In this document: piece by piece, positions 9,014 through 18,931 of the stretch
How the letters are laid out: each line of letters begins with the position of its first letter
Position numbering within the stretch: position 1 is the first letter of the stretch
Assembly: GCF_021556475.1 (NCBI RefSeq)
Contig: NZ_JAKGBZ010000008.1
Coordinates: 1-64,000 of the forward strand
Direction of reading: 5' to 3'
Origin: Acidiphilium iwatense
GTDB lineage: Bacteria > Pseudomonadota > Alphaproteobacteria > Acetobacterales > Acetobacteraceae
DNA length: 64,000 nt
Made by a program: the position numbers and the translations under genes
The notes under the pieces: generated by a model
The model's input: the letters and a program-made list of their open reading frames with translations, nothing else
Database searches by the model: none
Told to the model about the DNA's origin: nothing

Positions 9014-10257
9014 GGCAGCGAAGCTGGCAACTCGCGGCCTATGCGCTGCTCAATCTTGGGTTCTTCTTCTTCGACACCGCGCTGGGCCTGTTCGACGTCG
9101 CGACTTACGGGTATTTCACCGCGCGGCACGTCGCGCCTGTGCTGTTCGCGCTCGATTTCGTGATGGTGAGCGTGCCGATGCTGCTGGGCGGCTGGCTCGC
9201 CCATCTGCTCAACCGCCGTTTCGGGGTGCGCCGGGTCATCGGTCTCGGCTACGCGGTGGCGACCGGCGGGTTTCTGCTGCTTTACCTCTCGGGCCTGTAT
9301 CGGATTCCGGCCTGCCTGCTGATCGTGAGCCTGCTGCTCGGCGTGCTGCTCAGCGCGATCCTGCCGGCTTTGTCGCGCTTCATCCGCGACGTGTTCGGCG
9401 CGGGGTCGGGCGCGGTGCTGGCACTCAAGCTCGATGCGTTGTTCATGGCGGTGGGAATGGTCGCGGGGGTCGGGTTCGGCACGGTCTGGTTCAACCGCGA
9501 GGGAATCGGTGTGTTCTTCCCCCTGGCGACCTCGTGTTTCGGCCTCGCGGGGGCGATCCATGTCGCATCGCTGTTCTTCCCCGGCGTGCTGCGCGACTAT
9601 GCCGGGCCGGAAGCGCCGGCGCGCTGGTCGGCGGCACTCGCCACCGCGCGCCGCGCCGAAACCAAATGGCGCAGCCTGATGCTGCAGCCCGCATCGAATC
9701 TGGTCATCGTCCCGCTGATGGTGGGCCTGCCGGCCTTCGCCGAAACCCGGCATTATCGGGTGCTGCCGATGCTGGGCGCGATCGCGGCGCCGATCATCGT
9801 GCTCGCGGCACGGCGCACCGGGATGCTGACCGGGCGGCTCGTGGTGCCCGAGCGGCTGCTGCGCCGGATGATCGCGACGCGCGGGGCTGCGCTCTGGCCG
9901 ATGGCGGGATTTTTGCTTCTTTACGGCATTGCGTTCCGCGCGGGTTCGCTGCCTGCGGTGTTCGCCCTGGTGTTCTGCGCCCATGTTCTGAGCAATATCG
10001 TCGCGGGAGCCGTGTTCTATGGGGTGCAGACCGAGTTTCCCGAGGGCGAGACCGCGGGCGCCAGCGCGCTGCAATCCCAGCTTTCGACCGGCGCCTGGGT
10101 GATCGCGGCGGTTCTTGCATCGGTGGTGATGGCGGTGCTGCCGCCGGAGGCCACCGTGGGGCTTTCGGCGATCGGGCTGGTGCTGGCGTTCGTCGTGCTG
10201 CGCGGGTCAGGCATGAGCGGGTTTCAACGCCGCGCCGAGTCGCCCATATCGAAATGA
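9010..10257 (+). CDS. Major facilitator superfamily permease
   Basis: 415-residue polytopic membrane protein with about twelve hydrophobic segments, starting with an aromatic-rich helix (residues about 8-32). A basic cytoplasmic loop between helices 2 and 3 (NRRFGVRR) is MFS-like. The start overlaps the AsmA-family gene by 4 bp (ATGA). The open frame extends much further upstream, but only as a shadow of the AsmA gene. No substrate can be assigned; coupling to an AsmA-family protein hints at a lipid or envelope role, which is inference. Confidence 0.75.
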   Translation: MRQRSWQLAAYALLNLGFFFFDTALGLFDVATYGYFTARHVAPVLFALDFVMVSVPMLLGGWLAHLLNRRFGVRRVIGLGYAVATGGFLLLYLSGLYRIPACLLIVSLLLGVLLSAILPALSRFIRDVFGAGSGAVLALKLDALFMAVGMVAGVGFGTVWFNREGIGVFFPLATSCFGLAGAIHVASLFFPGVLRDYAGPEAPARWSAALATARRAETKWRSLMLQPASNLVIVPLMVGLPAFAETRHYRVLPMLGAIAAPIIVLAARRTGMLTGRLVVPERLLRRMIATRGAALWPMAGFLLLYGIAFRAGSLPAVFALVFCAHVLSNIVAGAVFYGVQTEFPEGETAGASALQSQLSTGAWVIAAVLASVVMAVLPPEATVGLSAIGLVLAFVVLRGSGMSGFQRRAESPISK

Positions 10258-10275
10258 ACCTGTTGGGAGCAAACC

Positions 10276-10971
10276 ATGATCGAGCTGTACTACTGGACCA
10301 CGCCGAACGGCCATAAGATCACGATCTTTCTGGAAGAGGCTGGAATTCTCTACAATATCCACCCGGTAAATATCGGCCAGGGCGACCAGTTCAAGCCCGA
10401 GTTCCTGCGGATTTCGCCGAATAACCGCATCCCGGCCATCATCGATACCGAACCCAGGGGTGGCGGTGCGCCGATCAGCGTGTTCGAATCCGGCGCGGTG
10501 CTGCAGTATCTCGCGGAAAAGACTGGGCAGTTCCTTCCCGCCGATATTCGCGGCCGCACCGAGGTGATGCAGTGGCTGTTCTGGCAGATGGGCGGGCTCG
10601 GCCCGATGGCGGGGCAGAACCACCATTTCAGCCAGTATGCGCCGGAAAAGCTGGACTACGCGATTACCCGCTATGTCAACGAAACCAACCGGCTCTACGC
10701 TGTGCTGAACAAGCGCCTTGCCGACCGGGAATTCGTGGCGGGCGACTACTCGATCGCCGACATGGCCTGCTATCCGTGGATCGTGCCGCATGAGCGGCAG
10801 GGCCAGAATCTCGACGATTTTCCGCATCTCAGGCGCTGGTTCCAGGCGATCTGGGACCGCCCGGCGGTCAAGCGTGCCTATGAGAAGGCGAAGGCCGTCT
10901 CGGAGGCGGCGACGGTGAACGAGGAATCCCGGAAAATCCTGTTCGGCCAGACCGCCAGGCACGTGGCTTGA
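10276..10971 (+). CDS. yfcG: Nu-class glutathione S-transferase / disulfide reductase, YfcG-like
   Basis: 231-residue glutathione transferase closely resembling E. coli YfcG, a glutathione-dependent disulfide-bond reductase. Shared blocks include TPNGHKITIFLEEA at the N-terminus, RISPNNRIPAI, FESGAVLQYLAEKTG and LFWQMGGLGPMAGQNHHF. The thioredoxin-fold half covers about residues 1-85 and the helical half the rest. Thr9 and Asn11 are the residues family knowledge places at the glutathione thiol, since this class lacks a catalytic Tyr/Cys. It lies 18 bp after the MFS gene with a GGGAG ribosome site, so it may be read from the same transcript. Confidence 0.9.
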   Translation: MIELYYWTTPNGHKITIFLEEAGILYNIHPVNIGQGDQFKPEFLRISPNNRIPAIIDTEPRGGGAPISVFESGAVLQYLAEKTGQFLPADIRGRTEVMQWLFWQMGGLGPMAGQNHHFSQYAPEKLDYAITRYVNETNRLYAVLNKRLADREFVAGDYSIADMACYPWIVPHERQGQNLDDFPHLRRWFQAIWDRPAVKRAYEKAKAVSEAATVNEESRKILFGQTARHVA

Positions 10972-11010
10972 TATCAATGGCGCTGAGCGCTGGGCGAAGT
11001 TGCGTATCCA

Positions 11011-11040
11011 TGGATTGCTTCGCCTTCGGCTCGCAATGAC
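11011..11040. repeat. REP-like intergenic sequence
   Basis: The short sequence TGGATTGCTTCG...CGGCTCGCAATGAC lies between the convergent GST and hemW genes. Its form (ATTGCTTCG and CGCAATGAC arms) resembles repetitive extragenic sequences seen at gene ends in many Proteobacteria. Only one copy is visible here, so the assignment rests on resemblance. Confidence 0.4.
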
Positions 11041-11055
11041 GCGGCATGGCCGGAA

Positions 11056-12204
11056 TTATCGGATGAGAGCCGCGAGCAGCGAATCCAGCCGCTTGCGGCC
11101 TTCGGCCGTGGCGATCAGGCGATCCGGTGTGACTTCGAGATATCCGGCGAGCGTCGCCTGATCCACGATGCCCGGATCGAGCATGTCGTGGAGCGGAATG
11201 CCGGTTCGCGCCCGATAGGCGGCGGCGTCGATCCCCTCGGCGAGGCGCAGCCCCATCAGCAGGGCTTCGCGGGCGCGTTCATCCGGGGTGATTTTGACCT
11301 CCTCGACGCTGCCGTGGCTGTTTGCCTCGACGCGGGACGCCCATTCCTCGGGTGCGCGGTGGCGGCGGGTCGCGAGGAGGGTGTCGTCGATGGTGATCCG
11401 GCCATGGGCACCCGGCCCGATGCCCGCATAATCCTGATAGCGCCAATAGGCGAGATTGTGACGCGATTGCTGGCCCGGTCTGGCGTAGTTCGAGATTTCG
11501 TATTGTTCGAGGCCGAACCGGGTGGCTGCCTCGGCGGTGGCGTCATACAGCGCCGCCGCGTCGTCGTTCTCGGGGAGCACAAAATCACCGCGCGCGAAGC
11601 GGGTGGCAAATTGCGTGCCCGGCTCGATGGTGAGCTGATAGAGCGATAAATGGTCGAACCCCAGTGCCAGCACCCGACCCAATTCGTCGCGCCAGTTTGA
11701 GAGGCTCTGACCCGGCTGCGCATAAATCAGGTCGAAGCTGGCACGCGGGAAGATCGACCTTCCGAGTTCCGCCGCCGCGATCGCTTCCGCCGCCGAATGC
11801 TGGCGGCCGAGAAAGCGCAGCGCCGCATCGTCCAGGCTCTGCACGCCGATTGACACGCGATTGACCCCCGCGCCTCGGTAGCCCTTGAAGCGTTCGGCCT
11901 CGATGCTGGTGGGGTTGGCTTCGAGGGTGATTTCGAGATCTGGCTCCGGGGCAAACAGGGTCGTTGCATCGTCGATCAAGGCAGCGACGCTGTCCGGCGC
12001 CATCAGGCTCGGCGTGCCGCCGCCGAAGAAGATCGAGGCGAGGCGCCGTTTGCCGAGGCGCTCAGCCTCGAACGCAAGTTCGGTGCGTAACGCCTTGATG
12101 ATGCGGTTTTCAGGGATATGCTCGCGGACATGGGAATTAAAGTCGCAATAGGGGCATTTGGCGCGGCAGAACGGCCAGTGGATATAAAGGGCGAGCGGTT
12201 GCAT
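11056..12204 (-). CDS. hemW: HemW-type radical SAM protein (heme chaperone family)
   Basis: 382-residue radical SAM protein of the HemW/HemN-like family. The cluster motif C-x3-C-x2-C is at Cys13, Cys17 and Cys20, followed by the family markers [29 protein letters not shown] and [11 protein letters not shown]. HemW binds heme and is thought to insert it into respiratory enzymes; older annotations call it coproporphyrinogen oxidase. The start at 12204 ([13 protein letters not shown]) fits the family; an upstream in-frame start at 12267 would add 21 residues of atypical sequence. It is convergent with the GST gene and divergent from rpsB. Confidence 0.9.
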   Translation of the reverse strand: MQPLALYIHWPFCRAKCPYCDFNSHVREHIPENRIIKALRTELAFEAERLGKRRLASIFFGGGTPSLMAPDSVAALIDDATTLFAPEPDLEITLEANPTSIEAERFKGYRGAGVNRVSIGVQSLDDAALRFLGRQHSAAEAIAAAELGRSIFPRASFDLIYAQPGQSLSNWRDELGRVLALGFDHLSLYQLTIEPGTQFATRFARGDFVLPENDDAAALYDATAEAATRFGLEQYEISNYARPGQQSRHNLAYWRYQDYAGIGPGAHGRITIDDTLLATRRHRAPEEWASRVEANSHGSVEEVKITPDERAREALLMGLRLAEGIDAAAYRARTGIPLHDMLDPGIVDQATLAGYLEVTPDRLIATAEGRKRLDSLLAALIR

Positions 12205-12298
12205 CGGCGCGTTCCTACCATGCCTTGCGCCGGAATGGCATCTGGGGCATATCGCGCGGGTCGGCATCCCTCGTATGGGGATTGGCCGATAATTCGCA

Positions 12299-12352
12299 CA
12301 CGGAGCGCCTTCCCAGCACGCTGGGTCCGGTGCCGCAAGGCCAGGCTCCGTG
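12299..12352 (+). promoter_or_regulatory. Structured 5' leader of rpsB
   Basis: A folded leader is predictable by eye about 55-105 bp before rpsB. The outer stem CACGGAGC (12299-12306) pairs with GCTCCGTG (12345-12352); GCCTT (12307-12311) pairs with AAGGC (12337-12341); inside, CCCAG/CTGGG forms a short hairpin around 12312-12325. Such leaders often mediate feedback by S2 on rpsB-tsf, but I cannot match this to a named family. Confidence 0.5.
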
Positions 12353-12405
12353 GAGGTTCAACCGGACGATCGTTCACCCGACGATCACAGAAAGGAATTT
12401 CGCCC

Positions 12406-13176
12406 ATGGCGATGCCAGACGTTTCGCTGCGCCAGTTGCTCGAATCCGGCGTTCATTTCGGCCACAACACGCGGCGCTGGAACCCGCGCATGGCGCCCTA
12501 TTTGTTCGGCGTGCGCAACCAGGTTCACATTATCGATCTGCAACAGACCGTGCCGATGCTGGAACGCGCGCTGCGCGAGATCCGCAACGTCACCGCCGGC
12601 GGCGGACGCGTGCTGTTCGTCGGCACCAAGCGCGCCGCAGCCGAGCATATCGCCGATTCGGCCAAGCGCTGCGGCCAGTACTACGTCAACCATCGCTGGC
12701 TCGGCGGCATGCTGACCAACTGGAAGACCATCACCAATTCGATCCGCAAGCTGCGCCAGATGGAAGAGACCGTGAGCGGCGAAGCCCAGGGCCTGACCAA
12801 GAAAGAGGTGTTGAACCTGTCGCGCGAGCGCGACAAGCTCGACCGCGCGCTGGGCGGCATCAAGGAGATGGGCGGGCTGCCGGACATTCTGTTCATCATC
12901 GACACCAACAAGGAAAAGCTCGCGGTCGAGGAAGCCAACAAGCTCGGCATTCCCGTCGTCGCGGTGCTCGATTCCAACTCCGACCCCACCGGCGTCACCT
13001 ATCCGATCCCCGGCAATGATGACGCGATCCGGGCGATCACGCTGTATTGCGATCTGGTCGCCGGGGCGGTGCTCGACGGCATCAGCGCCGAGCTCGCCGC
13101 GTCGGGCGCCGATATCGGGGCCGCCGAGGAATTGCCGGCGGATGCGACGATCGAGGATGCCGAAGCGCACGCCTGA
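12406..13176 (+). CDS. rpsB: 30S ribosomal protein S2
   Basis: 256-residue S2. Diagnostic blocks are [19 protein letters not shown] at the N-terminus, [30 protein letters not shown], and [13 protein letters not shown] followed by [17 protein letters not shown]. The ATG at 12406 follows an AAAGGA ribosome site. A short acidic tail ([13 protein letters not shown]) extends beyond the E. coli protein. It forms an operon with tsf 29 bp downstream and is preceded by a structured leader. Confidence 0.98.
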   Translation: MAMPDVSLRQLLESGVHFGHNTRRWNPRMAPYLFGVRNQVHIIDLQQTVPMLERALREIRNVTAGGGRVLFVGTKRAAAEHIADSAKRCGQYYVNHRWLGGMLTNWKTITNSIRKLRQMEETVSGEAQGLTKKEVLNLSRERDKLDRALGGIKEMGGLPDILFIIDTNKEKLAVEEANKLGIPVVAVLDSNSDPTGVTYPIPGNDDAIRAITLYCDLVAGAVLDGISAELAASGADIGAAEELPADATIEDAEAHA

Positions 13177-13205
13177 GTTTTGACGAGCTGACAAGGAGAA
13201 CGGCC

Positions 13206-14111
13206 ATGGCCGAAATTACCGGCGCAATGGTGAAGGAACTGCGCGAGAAGACCGGCGCGGGCATGATGGACTGCAAGAAGGCGCTGACCGAGGCGGGCGG
13301 CGACATGGAAGCCGCGATCGACTGGCTGCGCAAGAAAGGTCTTGCCGCCGCTGCGAAGAAATCCGGCCGGGTTGCCGCCGAGGGACTGGTCGGCGTCGCG
13401 CACGAGGGCAACAAGGCGGCGATGGTCGAGGTGAATGCCGAGACCGATTTCGTCGCGCGCAACGATGCGTTCCAGGGTTTCGTCGAGACCGTGTCGAAGC
13501 TCGCGCTCACCGTGGGCGAGGATGTCGAGGCGCTGAAATCCGCGACCTATCCGGGCAAGGACCACAGCGTTGCCGACGAACTCACCCAGATCATCGCGAC
13601 CGTGGGCGAGAACATGACGATCCGCCGCGCCGCGGTGATCGAGGTTTCGCAGGGTGCCGCGGCGTCCTATGTGCATGGCGCGCTGAAGCCGGGCCTCGGC
13701 AAGATCGGCGTTCTGGTTGCCCTCGAAGGCAACGCCGAGGAGGCGCTGTTCGCGCTGGGCCGGCAGCTTGGCATGCATATCGCGGCGACGCGGCCGGATG
13801 CGATCAGCATCGCCGATATCGATCCGGCGGCCGTCGAGCGCGAAAAGGCGATCTTCGCCGATCAGGCACGCGCTTCCGGCAAGCCGGATGCGATCATCGA
13901 AAAGATGGTCGATGGAAGGGTGAAGAAATACTACGAGGACGTGGTTCTGCTCGAACAGACCTGGGTTCATGACGGCGAGCTGAAGGTGCAGAAAGTGCTG
14001 CACAATGCGGGCGCCGATGTGACGCGCTTCGTGCGCTTCACCCTGGGCGAAGGCATCGAAAAGGAAACCACCGACTTTGCCGCCGAAGTCGCCGCGGCGG
14101 CGGGAGTTTAA
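13206..14111 (+). CDS. tsf: Elongation factor Ts
   Basis: 301-residue EF-Ts, the nucleotide-exchange factor for EF-Tu. The N-terminal motif [17 protein letters not shown], the core contact TDFVARN (about residues 80-86) and the C-terminal motif [14 protein letters not shown] are clear. AAGGAGA precedes ATG 13206. In many Alphaproteobacteria pyrH and frr follow tsf; here two hairpins and an unrelated TonB-like gene follow. Confidence 0.97.
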   Translation: MAEITGAMVKELREKTGAGMMDCKKALTEAGGDMEAAIDWLRKKGLAAAAKKSGRVAAEGLVGVAHEGNKAAMVEVNAETDFVARNDAFQGFVETVSKLALTVGEDVEALKSATYPGKDHSVADELTQIIATVGENMTIRRAAVIEVSQGAAASYVHGALKPGLGKIGVLVALEGNAEEALFALGRQLGMHIAATRPDAISIADIDPAAVEREKAIFADQARASGKPDAIIEKMVDGRVKKYYEDVVLLEQTWVHDGELKVQKVLHNAGADVTRFVRFTLGEGIEKETTDFAAEVAAAAGV

Positions 14112-14120
14112 GCAAGAAAG

Positions 14121-14152
14121 GGTTCTTTTTTATAAAAGAACCAAAAAACTTT
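14121..14152 (+). terminator. Hairpin terminator after tsf
   Basis: A perfect 9-bp stem GGTTCTTTT/AAAAGAACC with loop TTAT occupies 14121-14142 and is followed by AAAAAACTTTT. It starts ten bases after the tsf stop. The downstream tract is A-rich then T-rich rather than a plain T run; I recall the same style as common at Acetobacteraceae gene ends. Confidence 0.75.
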
Positions 14153-14160
14153 TCCATGTT

Positions 14161-14195
14161 GGGCCGGTGGCGCGATGATTTCGCGGCACCGGCCC
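14161..14195. terminator. Second GC-rich hairpin after tsf
   Basis: A strong 35-nt hairpin: GGGCCGGTG pairs with CACCGGCCC, a G/G mismatch follows, then CGCGA pairs with TCGCG around TGATT. It sits 18 bp past the first hairpin and is not followed by a T-tract, so it may block readthrough or 3' decay rather than act as a classic terminator. Confidence 0.5.
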
Positions 14196-14250
14196 TGATT
14201 ATAAGTCAGGATTTTCAGGATCACTCGGTCAGTTTCGTCAGGCGGTGCTC

Positions 14251-14661
14251 ATGAAATTAACGCTGAATGCAGTCGGGCGGTTTTCGGCCGCCATCCTATT
14301 CGCTGCCATGATCGGGGCGGCACCGATTGCGCGAGCCAAGCCGCCATCGGCTGCGGTGCGCCAATATGTCGTGACGGCGGCCCGCGCGCTCCAGCAGCAA
14401 ATCACCGCCGTTGCTTACATTCACCGCGCATCCCTGCAACGCGATCTTGGCGGAAGTTCGGCACGTGTTCTTGTCTTGTTTTCCGTCGATCGAAACGGGC
14501 ATGTTTCGATGCACCGGATTTACCGCTCAAGCGGCGATCCGCGATTTGACGACGATGTGTTGCGCTGGACTACGCCGATGACGTTTCCGCCGTTCCCCGC
14601 ATCGATCAAGCGTTCTCGCCTCGCGTTCGTTTTGCCTGTGGTCTTTGCGCCGCGCCCATAG
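14251..14661 (+). CDS. Small exported protein with TonB C-terminal-like domain
   Basis: 136-residue protein with a cleavable-looking signal peptide (hydrophobic about residues 9-26, ending PIARA). The body carries TonB C-terminal features: LFSVDRNGHVSMHRIYRSSG, a paired Asp before the last helix, and FPPFP. There is no N-terminal proline-rich spacer or retained membrane anchor, so it is a free periplasmic TonB-C-like protein, not a canonical TonB. ATG 14251 is preferred over an in-frame GTG at 14245 because AGGCGG lies just before it. Function unknown. Confidence 0.7.
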   Translation: MKLTLNAVGRFSAAILFAAMIGAAPIARAKPPSAAVRQYVVTAARALQQQITAVAYIHRASLQRDLGGSSARVLVLFSVDRNGHVSMHRIYRSSGDPRFDDDVLRWTTPMTFPPFPASIKRSRLAFVLPVVFAPRP

Positions 14662-14676
14662 TTCGCGCCTGCCATC

Positions 14677-17600
14677 CTACACCGAAAAATACTTCGCTTT
14701 CGGGTTGAGCACGACGATCGCGCTGGTCGATTGCTCGGGGTGCAACTGGAACTCGTCGGACAGCGACACGCCGATCCGCTCGGCATCGAGCAGGCGCAAA
14801 AGCTGCGTCTGGTCCTCCAGCTTCGGGCAGGCCGGATAGCCGAACGAGTAGCGCGAGCCGCGATAGGACTGGCTCAGCATTTTTTCCATGTCGCGATCGT
14901 CCTCGCCGGCGAAACCGAGTTCCGCGCGGATGCGCTTATGGGTGTATTCCGCCATCGCCTCGGCCATTTCGACCGAAAGCCCGTGCAGATAGAGATAGTC
15001 CTGATAACGGTTGTCCTCGAACCACGCGCGGGCGATCTCGGAGGATTTCTGGCCCATGGTGACGATTTGCAACCCGATCACGTCACGCTCGGCATCGTCG
15101 ATGTCGCGGAAGAAATCGGCGATACACTCGCCGTCCTCGCGCGGCTGGCGCGGCAGAGAGAAGCGCGCGACTTCCGTGGCGCCGTCGGGCTCGAACAGGA
15201 TCAAGTCGTTGCCCTGCCCCGCGGCTTTCCAATAGCCGTAGATCGCCTGGGGTTTGAGAATGTCCTCGGCGTCGCACAGCGCCAGCATGCGCTTCATGAT
15301 CGGGCGGAGTTCCTGGCGCGCCCAGCCCATGAATTCGTCGAGCGATTTGCCCTGCTTGCGGAAGCCCCACTGGAACTGGAACAGCGAGCGCTCGTTGATG
15401 AACGGCACTAACGCTTTCGGCGGCGCCTCGATCATCCTGGTACCCCAGAATGGCGGCTCGGCGATGGCGACGCTTTCGGTCAGGCGGCGACGGCGGAATT
15501 GGGCGGCGTTGACATCGACGGGGGCAAAACCGCGCGCGTCGGCCTGCCCCAATGTGCGTTTGGTGTTGCGTGGCTTGCCTTTGCGTTTCGCCTGGATCGC
15601 CGCGAGATAATCGTCGAGTCCGTTGCCGGTGACCCGATCCATCAAATGCAGACCGTCGAACGCATCGCGCGCGTAGGCGACCCGACCGCCGGCATAGGCC
15701 GCGACGCAATCCTCCTCGACATAGTTGCGGGTGAGCGCGGCGCCCCCGAGCAGGACCGGAATGTCCAGTCCCTGACGGGTCATCTCCTCCAGATTTTCCC
15801 GCATCACCACGGTGGATTTCACCAGTAGCCCGGACATGCCGATGGCATGAGCCCGATGCTCGCGCGCGGCATGCACCATGTCGGCGAGCGGCACCTTGAT
15901 CCCGAGATTGACCACGCGATAGCCGTTATTGGTGAGGATGATATCGACCAGGTTCTTGCCGATATCATGCACGTCGCCCTTCACCGTGGCGAGCACGATG
16001 GTGCCTTTTTCCTGGCCTTCGACGCGTTCCATCATCGGTTCGAGATAGGCGACGGCGGCCTTCATGGTTTCCGCAGATTGCAGCACGAAGGGCAACTGCA
16101 TCTTGCCGGCACCGAACAATTCGCCCACCACCTTCATGCCGTCGAGCAGGATGTCGTTGATGATGTCGAGCGGGTCGTGGGTTTTCAGCGCCACGTCGAG
16201 TTCGTCGGTCAATCCCTTGCGGTCGCCATCGACGATGCGGTCCTTCAAGCGGCCCTCCACCGTTTCGGCGCGGGTCTTCTTGGTCGCCTCGACGGCCTTG
16301 CGGTCGGCGAACATGTCGAGCACGCGATGCAGCGGATCGTAGCCTTCGCGGCGGCGATCGAAGATCAAATCCTCCATCACCTGCACTTCTTCCAGTGCGA
16401 TCAGATGCAGCGGGCGGATTTTCGAGACATGCACGATCGCGCCGGTCATGCCGGCCTTGACCGCGAGATCGAGAAACACCGAGTTCAGCACCGCGCGCGC
16501 CGCCGGGTTCAATCCAAACGAGATGTTGGACAGTCCGAGGATGATCTGGATGTCGGGGAATTCGTCGCGGATCGCCTTGATCCCTTCCAGCGTCCACTGG
16601 CCAAGCTTGCGGTCGTCCTCGTTGCCGGTGGCGATGGTGAGCGTTAGCGGGTCGATCAGCAGATCGCTTTGCGGCAAGCCGTGCTGGTTGCAGGCGACAT
16701 CGACCAGCCGACGGGCGATTTCGAGTTTCTGCGCCGGCTGCTTCGCCATGCCCACCTCGTCGATGGTCAGCGCGATCACCGCGGCGCCGAATTTCTTCGC
16801 GAGTTTCAGCCGGTCGCGCGCGATGTGCTCGCCATCCTCGAAATTGATCGAGTTGATGATCGGCTTGCCGCCGTGCAGCTTCAGCGCCGCCTCGATCACC
16901 GGGGTTTCGGTGGAATCGATCACCAGCGGCGCATTCACCGACGAGGTGAACCGCGTGATCACCTGGTTCATCTCGGCGATTTCGTTACGCCCGACGAAGG
17001 CGGTGCAGATATCGAGCGCGTTGGAGGCTTCGGCGACCTGCTCGCGACCCACCGCGACGCAACCGTCCCAATCGGCTTTTTCCTGCAATTGTCGCCACTT
17101 TTTTGAACCATTGGCGTTGCAGCGCTCGCCGATCGAGAAATAGCTGTTTTCCTGGCGCAGCGGGGTCGCGCCATACAGGCTCGCGACCGAGGGAATCCAT
17201 ACCGGCTTGCGCGGCACCGGCGCGGGTCGATGGTTGCCGAGACGCCGCAGCATCGCATCCAGCGCCTCGATATGCGGGGTGGAGGTGCCGCAACAGCCGC
17301 CGATCAGGTTGATGCCGTCTTCGACGACGAAGCGCTCCATCCAGCTCGCGAGTTCGGCGGCACCGAGCGGGTAATGGGTTTTGCCATCCACCAGTTCCGG
17401 CAGGCCGGCATTGGGCTGCACCGAAATCAACCTCGGCCAGTTCTGCGCGAGATAGCGCACGTGCTCGGCCATTTCCTGCGGCCCGGTCGCGCAGTTCAGG
17501 CCCATCAGCGGTACGTCGAGCGCATGAACCACCGTCGCGGCGGCGGCGATATCGGGCCCCACCAGCAGCGTGCCGGTGGTTTCCACCGTGACCTGAACGA

Positions 17601-18162
17601 AAATCGGCGTATTGCGGCGAAGTTCGGCGCGGGCGATTTTCGCCCCGTTCACCGCCGCCTTGATCTGCAGCGTGTCCTGGCAGGTTTCGATCAGGATGGC
17701 ATCGACCCCGCCATCGATCAGGCCCCGGCATTGCTCGGCGAGGCCGGCTTCCAGCGTGTCGTAATCGATATTGCCCAGACTCGGCAGTTTGGTTCCCGGC
17801 CCGACGCTGCCGACCACGAAACGGTCGCGCCCATCGGCGAAACTTTCCGCCGCCTCGCGCGCGAGTTCGCCGGCGATGCGGTTGATTTCGCGGGCGCGAT
17901 CGCCCAACTCGAATTCGGCCAGGGTGATCGGCGAGCCGCCGAAGCTGTTGGTTTCCACCATATCCGCGCCGGCCGCGAAATAGCCGCGATGGATGTCGCG
18001 GATCAGGTCGGGGCGTGAAAGGTTCAGCACTTCCGTGCAGTTTTCCTTATCCCAGTAGTCGCGCTCGACATCGAGGGTCAGCGCCTGGACGCGCGCACCC
18101 ATGCCGCCATCGCAGAGCAGGACACGGTTTTTCAGGACATCGAGCAGATGGGATCTGGACAT
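14677..18162 (-). CDS. metH: Cobalamin-dependent methionine synthase
   Basis: 1161-residue MetH, which moves a methyl group from methyltetrahydrofolate via B12 to homocysteine. All modules are present in order: homocysteine-binding barrel (about 1-325; Zn cysteines in LNCATGPQE and [10 protein letters not shown]), pterin-binding barrel (about 345-620; [13 protein letters not shown]), cobalamin cap and Rossmann domain (about 640-880; [10 protein letters not shown] with the cobalt-ligating His) and a reactivation domain (to the end; [13 protein letters not shown]). Start is ATG 18162 ([13 protein letters not shown]); the frame stays open upstream but without family sequence. CobST at 24-27 kb indicate aerobic cobalamin synthesis, which would support MetH. 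Confidence 0.97.
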   Translation of the reverse strand: MSRSHLLDVLKNRVLLCDGGMGARVQALTLDVERDYWDKENCTEVLNLSRPDLIRDIHRGYFAAGADMVETNSFGGSPITLAEFELGDRAREINRIAGELAREAAESFADGRDRFVVGSVGPGTKLPSLGNIDYDTLEAGLAEQCRGLIDGGVDAILIETCQDTLQIKAAVNGAKIARAELRRNTPIFVQVTVETTGTLLVGPDIAAAATVVHALDVPLMGLNCATGPQEMAEHVRYLAQNWPRLISVQPNAGLPELVDGKTHYPLGAAELASWMERFVVEDGINLIGGCCGTSTPHIEALDAMLRRLGNHRPAPVPRKPVWIPSVASLYGATPLRQENSYFSIGERCNANGSKKWRQLQEKADWDGCVAVGREQVAEASNALDICTAFVGRNEIAEMNQVITRFTSSVNAPLVIDSTETPVIEAALKLHGGKPIINSINFEDGEHIARDRLKLAKKFGAAVIALTIDEVGMAKQPAQKLEIARRLVDVACNQHGLPQSDLLIDPLTLTIATGNEDDRKLGQWTLEGIKAIRDEFPDIQIILGLSNISFGLNPAARAVLNSVFLDLAVKAGMTGAIVHVSKIRPLHLIALEEVQVMEDLIFDRRREGYDPLHRVLDMFADRKAVEATKKTRAETVEGRLKDRIVDGDRKGLTDELDVALKTHDPLDIINDILLDGMKVVGELFGAGKMQLPFVLQSAETMKAAVAYLEPMMERVEGQEKGTIVLATVKGDVHDIGKNLVDIILTNNGYRVVNLGIKVPLADMVHAAREHRAHAIGMSGLLVKSTVVMRENLEEMTRQGLDIPVLLGGAALTRNYVEEDCVAAYAGGRVAYARDAFDGLHLMDRVTGNGLDDYLAAIQAKRKGKPRNTKRTLGQADARGFAPVDVNAAQFRRRRLTESVAIAEPPFWGTRMIEAPPKALVPFINERSLFQFQWGFRKQGKSLDEFMGWARQELRPIMKRMLALCDAEDILKPQAIYGYWKAAGQGNDLILFEPDGATEVARFSLPRQPREDGECIADFFRDIDDAERDVIGLQIVTMGQKSSEIARAWFEDNRYQDYLYLHGLSVEMAEAMAEYTHKRIRAELGFAGEDDRDMEKMLSQSYRGSRYSFGYPACPKLEDQTQLLRLLDAERIGVSLSDEFQLHPEQSTSAIVVLNPKAKYFSV

Positions 18163-18224
18163 GATCTTGCGGGATATAGCATGGCCGCACCATTTCCAAA
18201 TCCATGAGCGGGCAGCGAGGTGAT

Positions 18225-18542
18225 ATGCGGATTCCGGTGATCTTCGGCGGCGATGTCGCACCGGACGACGCGGTGCTGATCGAGGGCGACGCCCCTGCCC
18301 CGCCGGCGGCGTGGGTGGAGCGGTTCCATCTGCCCGCCAACCCGCTCCACGGCGTCGGCTGCGCCTGTTGCGCGCCGCGCGGGCCGGCGGCCGAGGCCCT
18401 ATCCCGCCTGTTTCTGGCGCGGGCGCGGGGCTCGAGCCGGTTGTTCCCCCGCCTCGTCGTGGTCGCGAGCGATCGAGGGATTGCGGCGGTGCGGGCCGCG
18501 CTGATCGCCGATCCGGTGACAACGGCGCATTTCATGGAATGA
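18225..18542 (+). CDS. Small conserved protein with CxCC motif
   Basis: 105-residue protein, divergent from metH. It has a distinctive central motif [17 protein letters not shown] followed by LFLARARG and a hydrophobic strand RLVVVAS. The C-x-C-C cluster could bind a metal or act as a thiol site. ATG 18225 is chosen because AGCGAGG precedes it by four bases; an alternative ATG at 18204 would add seven residues. Proximity to a zinc- and B12-dependent enzyme is suggestive only. I do not recognise a named family. Confidence 0.6.
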   Translation: MRIPVIFGGDVAPDDAVLIEGDAPAPPAAWVERFHLPANPLHGVGCACCAPRGPAAEALSRLFLARARGSSRLFPRLVVVASDRGIAAVRAALIADPVTTAHFME

Positions 18543-18558
18543 CATTAAGTTAGATATA

Positions 18559-18587
18559 TTGACATACGGCTTGCGTTCGTGCATTGT
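18559..18587 (+). promoter_or_regulatory. Putative sigma-70 promoter for the HTH/DUF6362 pair
   Basis: A consensus -35 TTGACA (18559-18564), a 17-bp spacer and a weaker -10 CATTGT (18582-18587) lie in a locally AT-rich stretch 27 bp before the HTH gene start at 18614. Confidence 0.5.
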
Positions 18588-18613
18588 TCCCTTGCAACAC
18601 AGGGAGCAAAACG

Positions 18614-18931
18614 ATGCCCGAGCGCCGCGACTGGACCGAAGCCGCCGATAACACGATCCGCCGGATGCGCGCCGACGGCGCGACCTGGGCCGCGATCGGC
18701 GCCGTGCTCGGGCTGTCGCGCAACACGATCATCGAGCGGGGACGGCGCATCCACGCCGCGGGCGGCCCGGTGCAGACACAGCGTCCGCCCCGCCCGCCGG
18801 AGGATGATCCGAATCGCGGCCCGCTGCCTGCCGGTCATCCGATTTCCTGGGGACTTCTGACCGCCGGTACTGTGCTGGAAGGCGTCGCCTACACGCCGCT
18901 CTCGGCCGAACGGCGGGAGGCCGGCCGATGA
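18614..18931 (+). CDS. Small helix-turn-helix protein (SANT/GcrA-like N-terminus)
   Basis: 105-residue protein. Residues about 5-40 form a WTE...IRRMRADGATWAAIG pattern, then GLSRNTIIERGRRI, a helix-turn-helix resembling the GcrA/SANT-like class that starts with Trp-Thr-Glu and ends in a recognition helix. The remainder is proline-rich and probably disordered. ATG 18614 follows a GGGAG ribosome site. Its stop overlaps the next start (ATGA at 18928-18931), so the two are made together. A consensus-like promoter precedes it. DNA binding is inferred from the motif only. Confidence 0.65.
   Translation: MPERRDWTEAADNTIRRMRADGATWAAIGAVLGLSRNTIIERGRRIHAAGGPVQTQRPPRPPEDDPNRGPLPAGHPISWGLLTAGTVLEGVAYTPLSAERREAGR

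Noticed and set aside
14677-18522. Cobalamin or SAM riboswitch upstream of metH
   Set aside because: Only about 60 bp separate metH from the divergent gene's start, and no B12-box or SAM aptamer pattern was seen.
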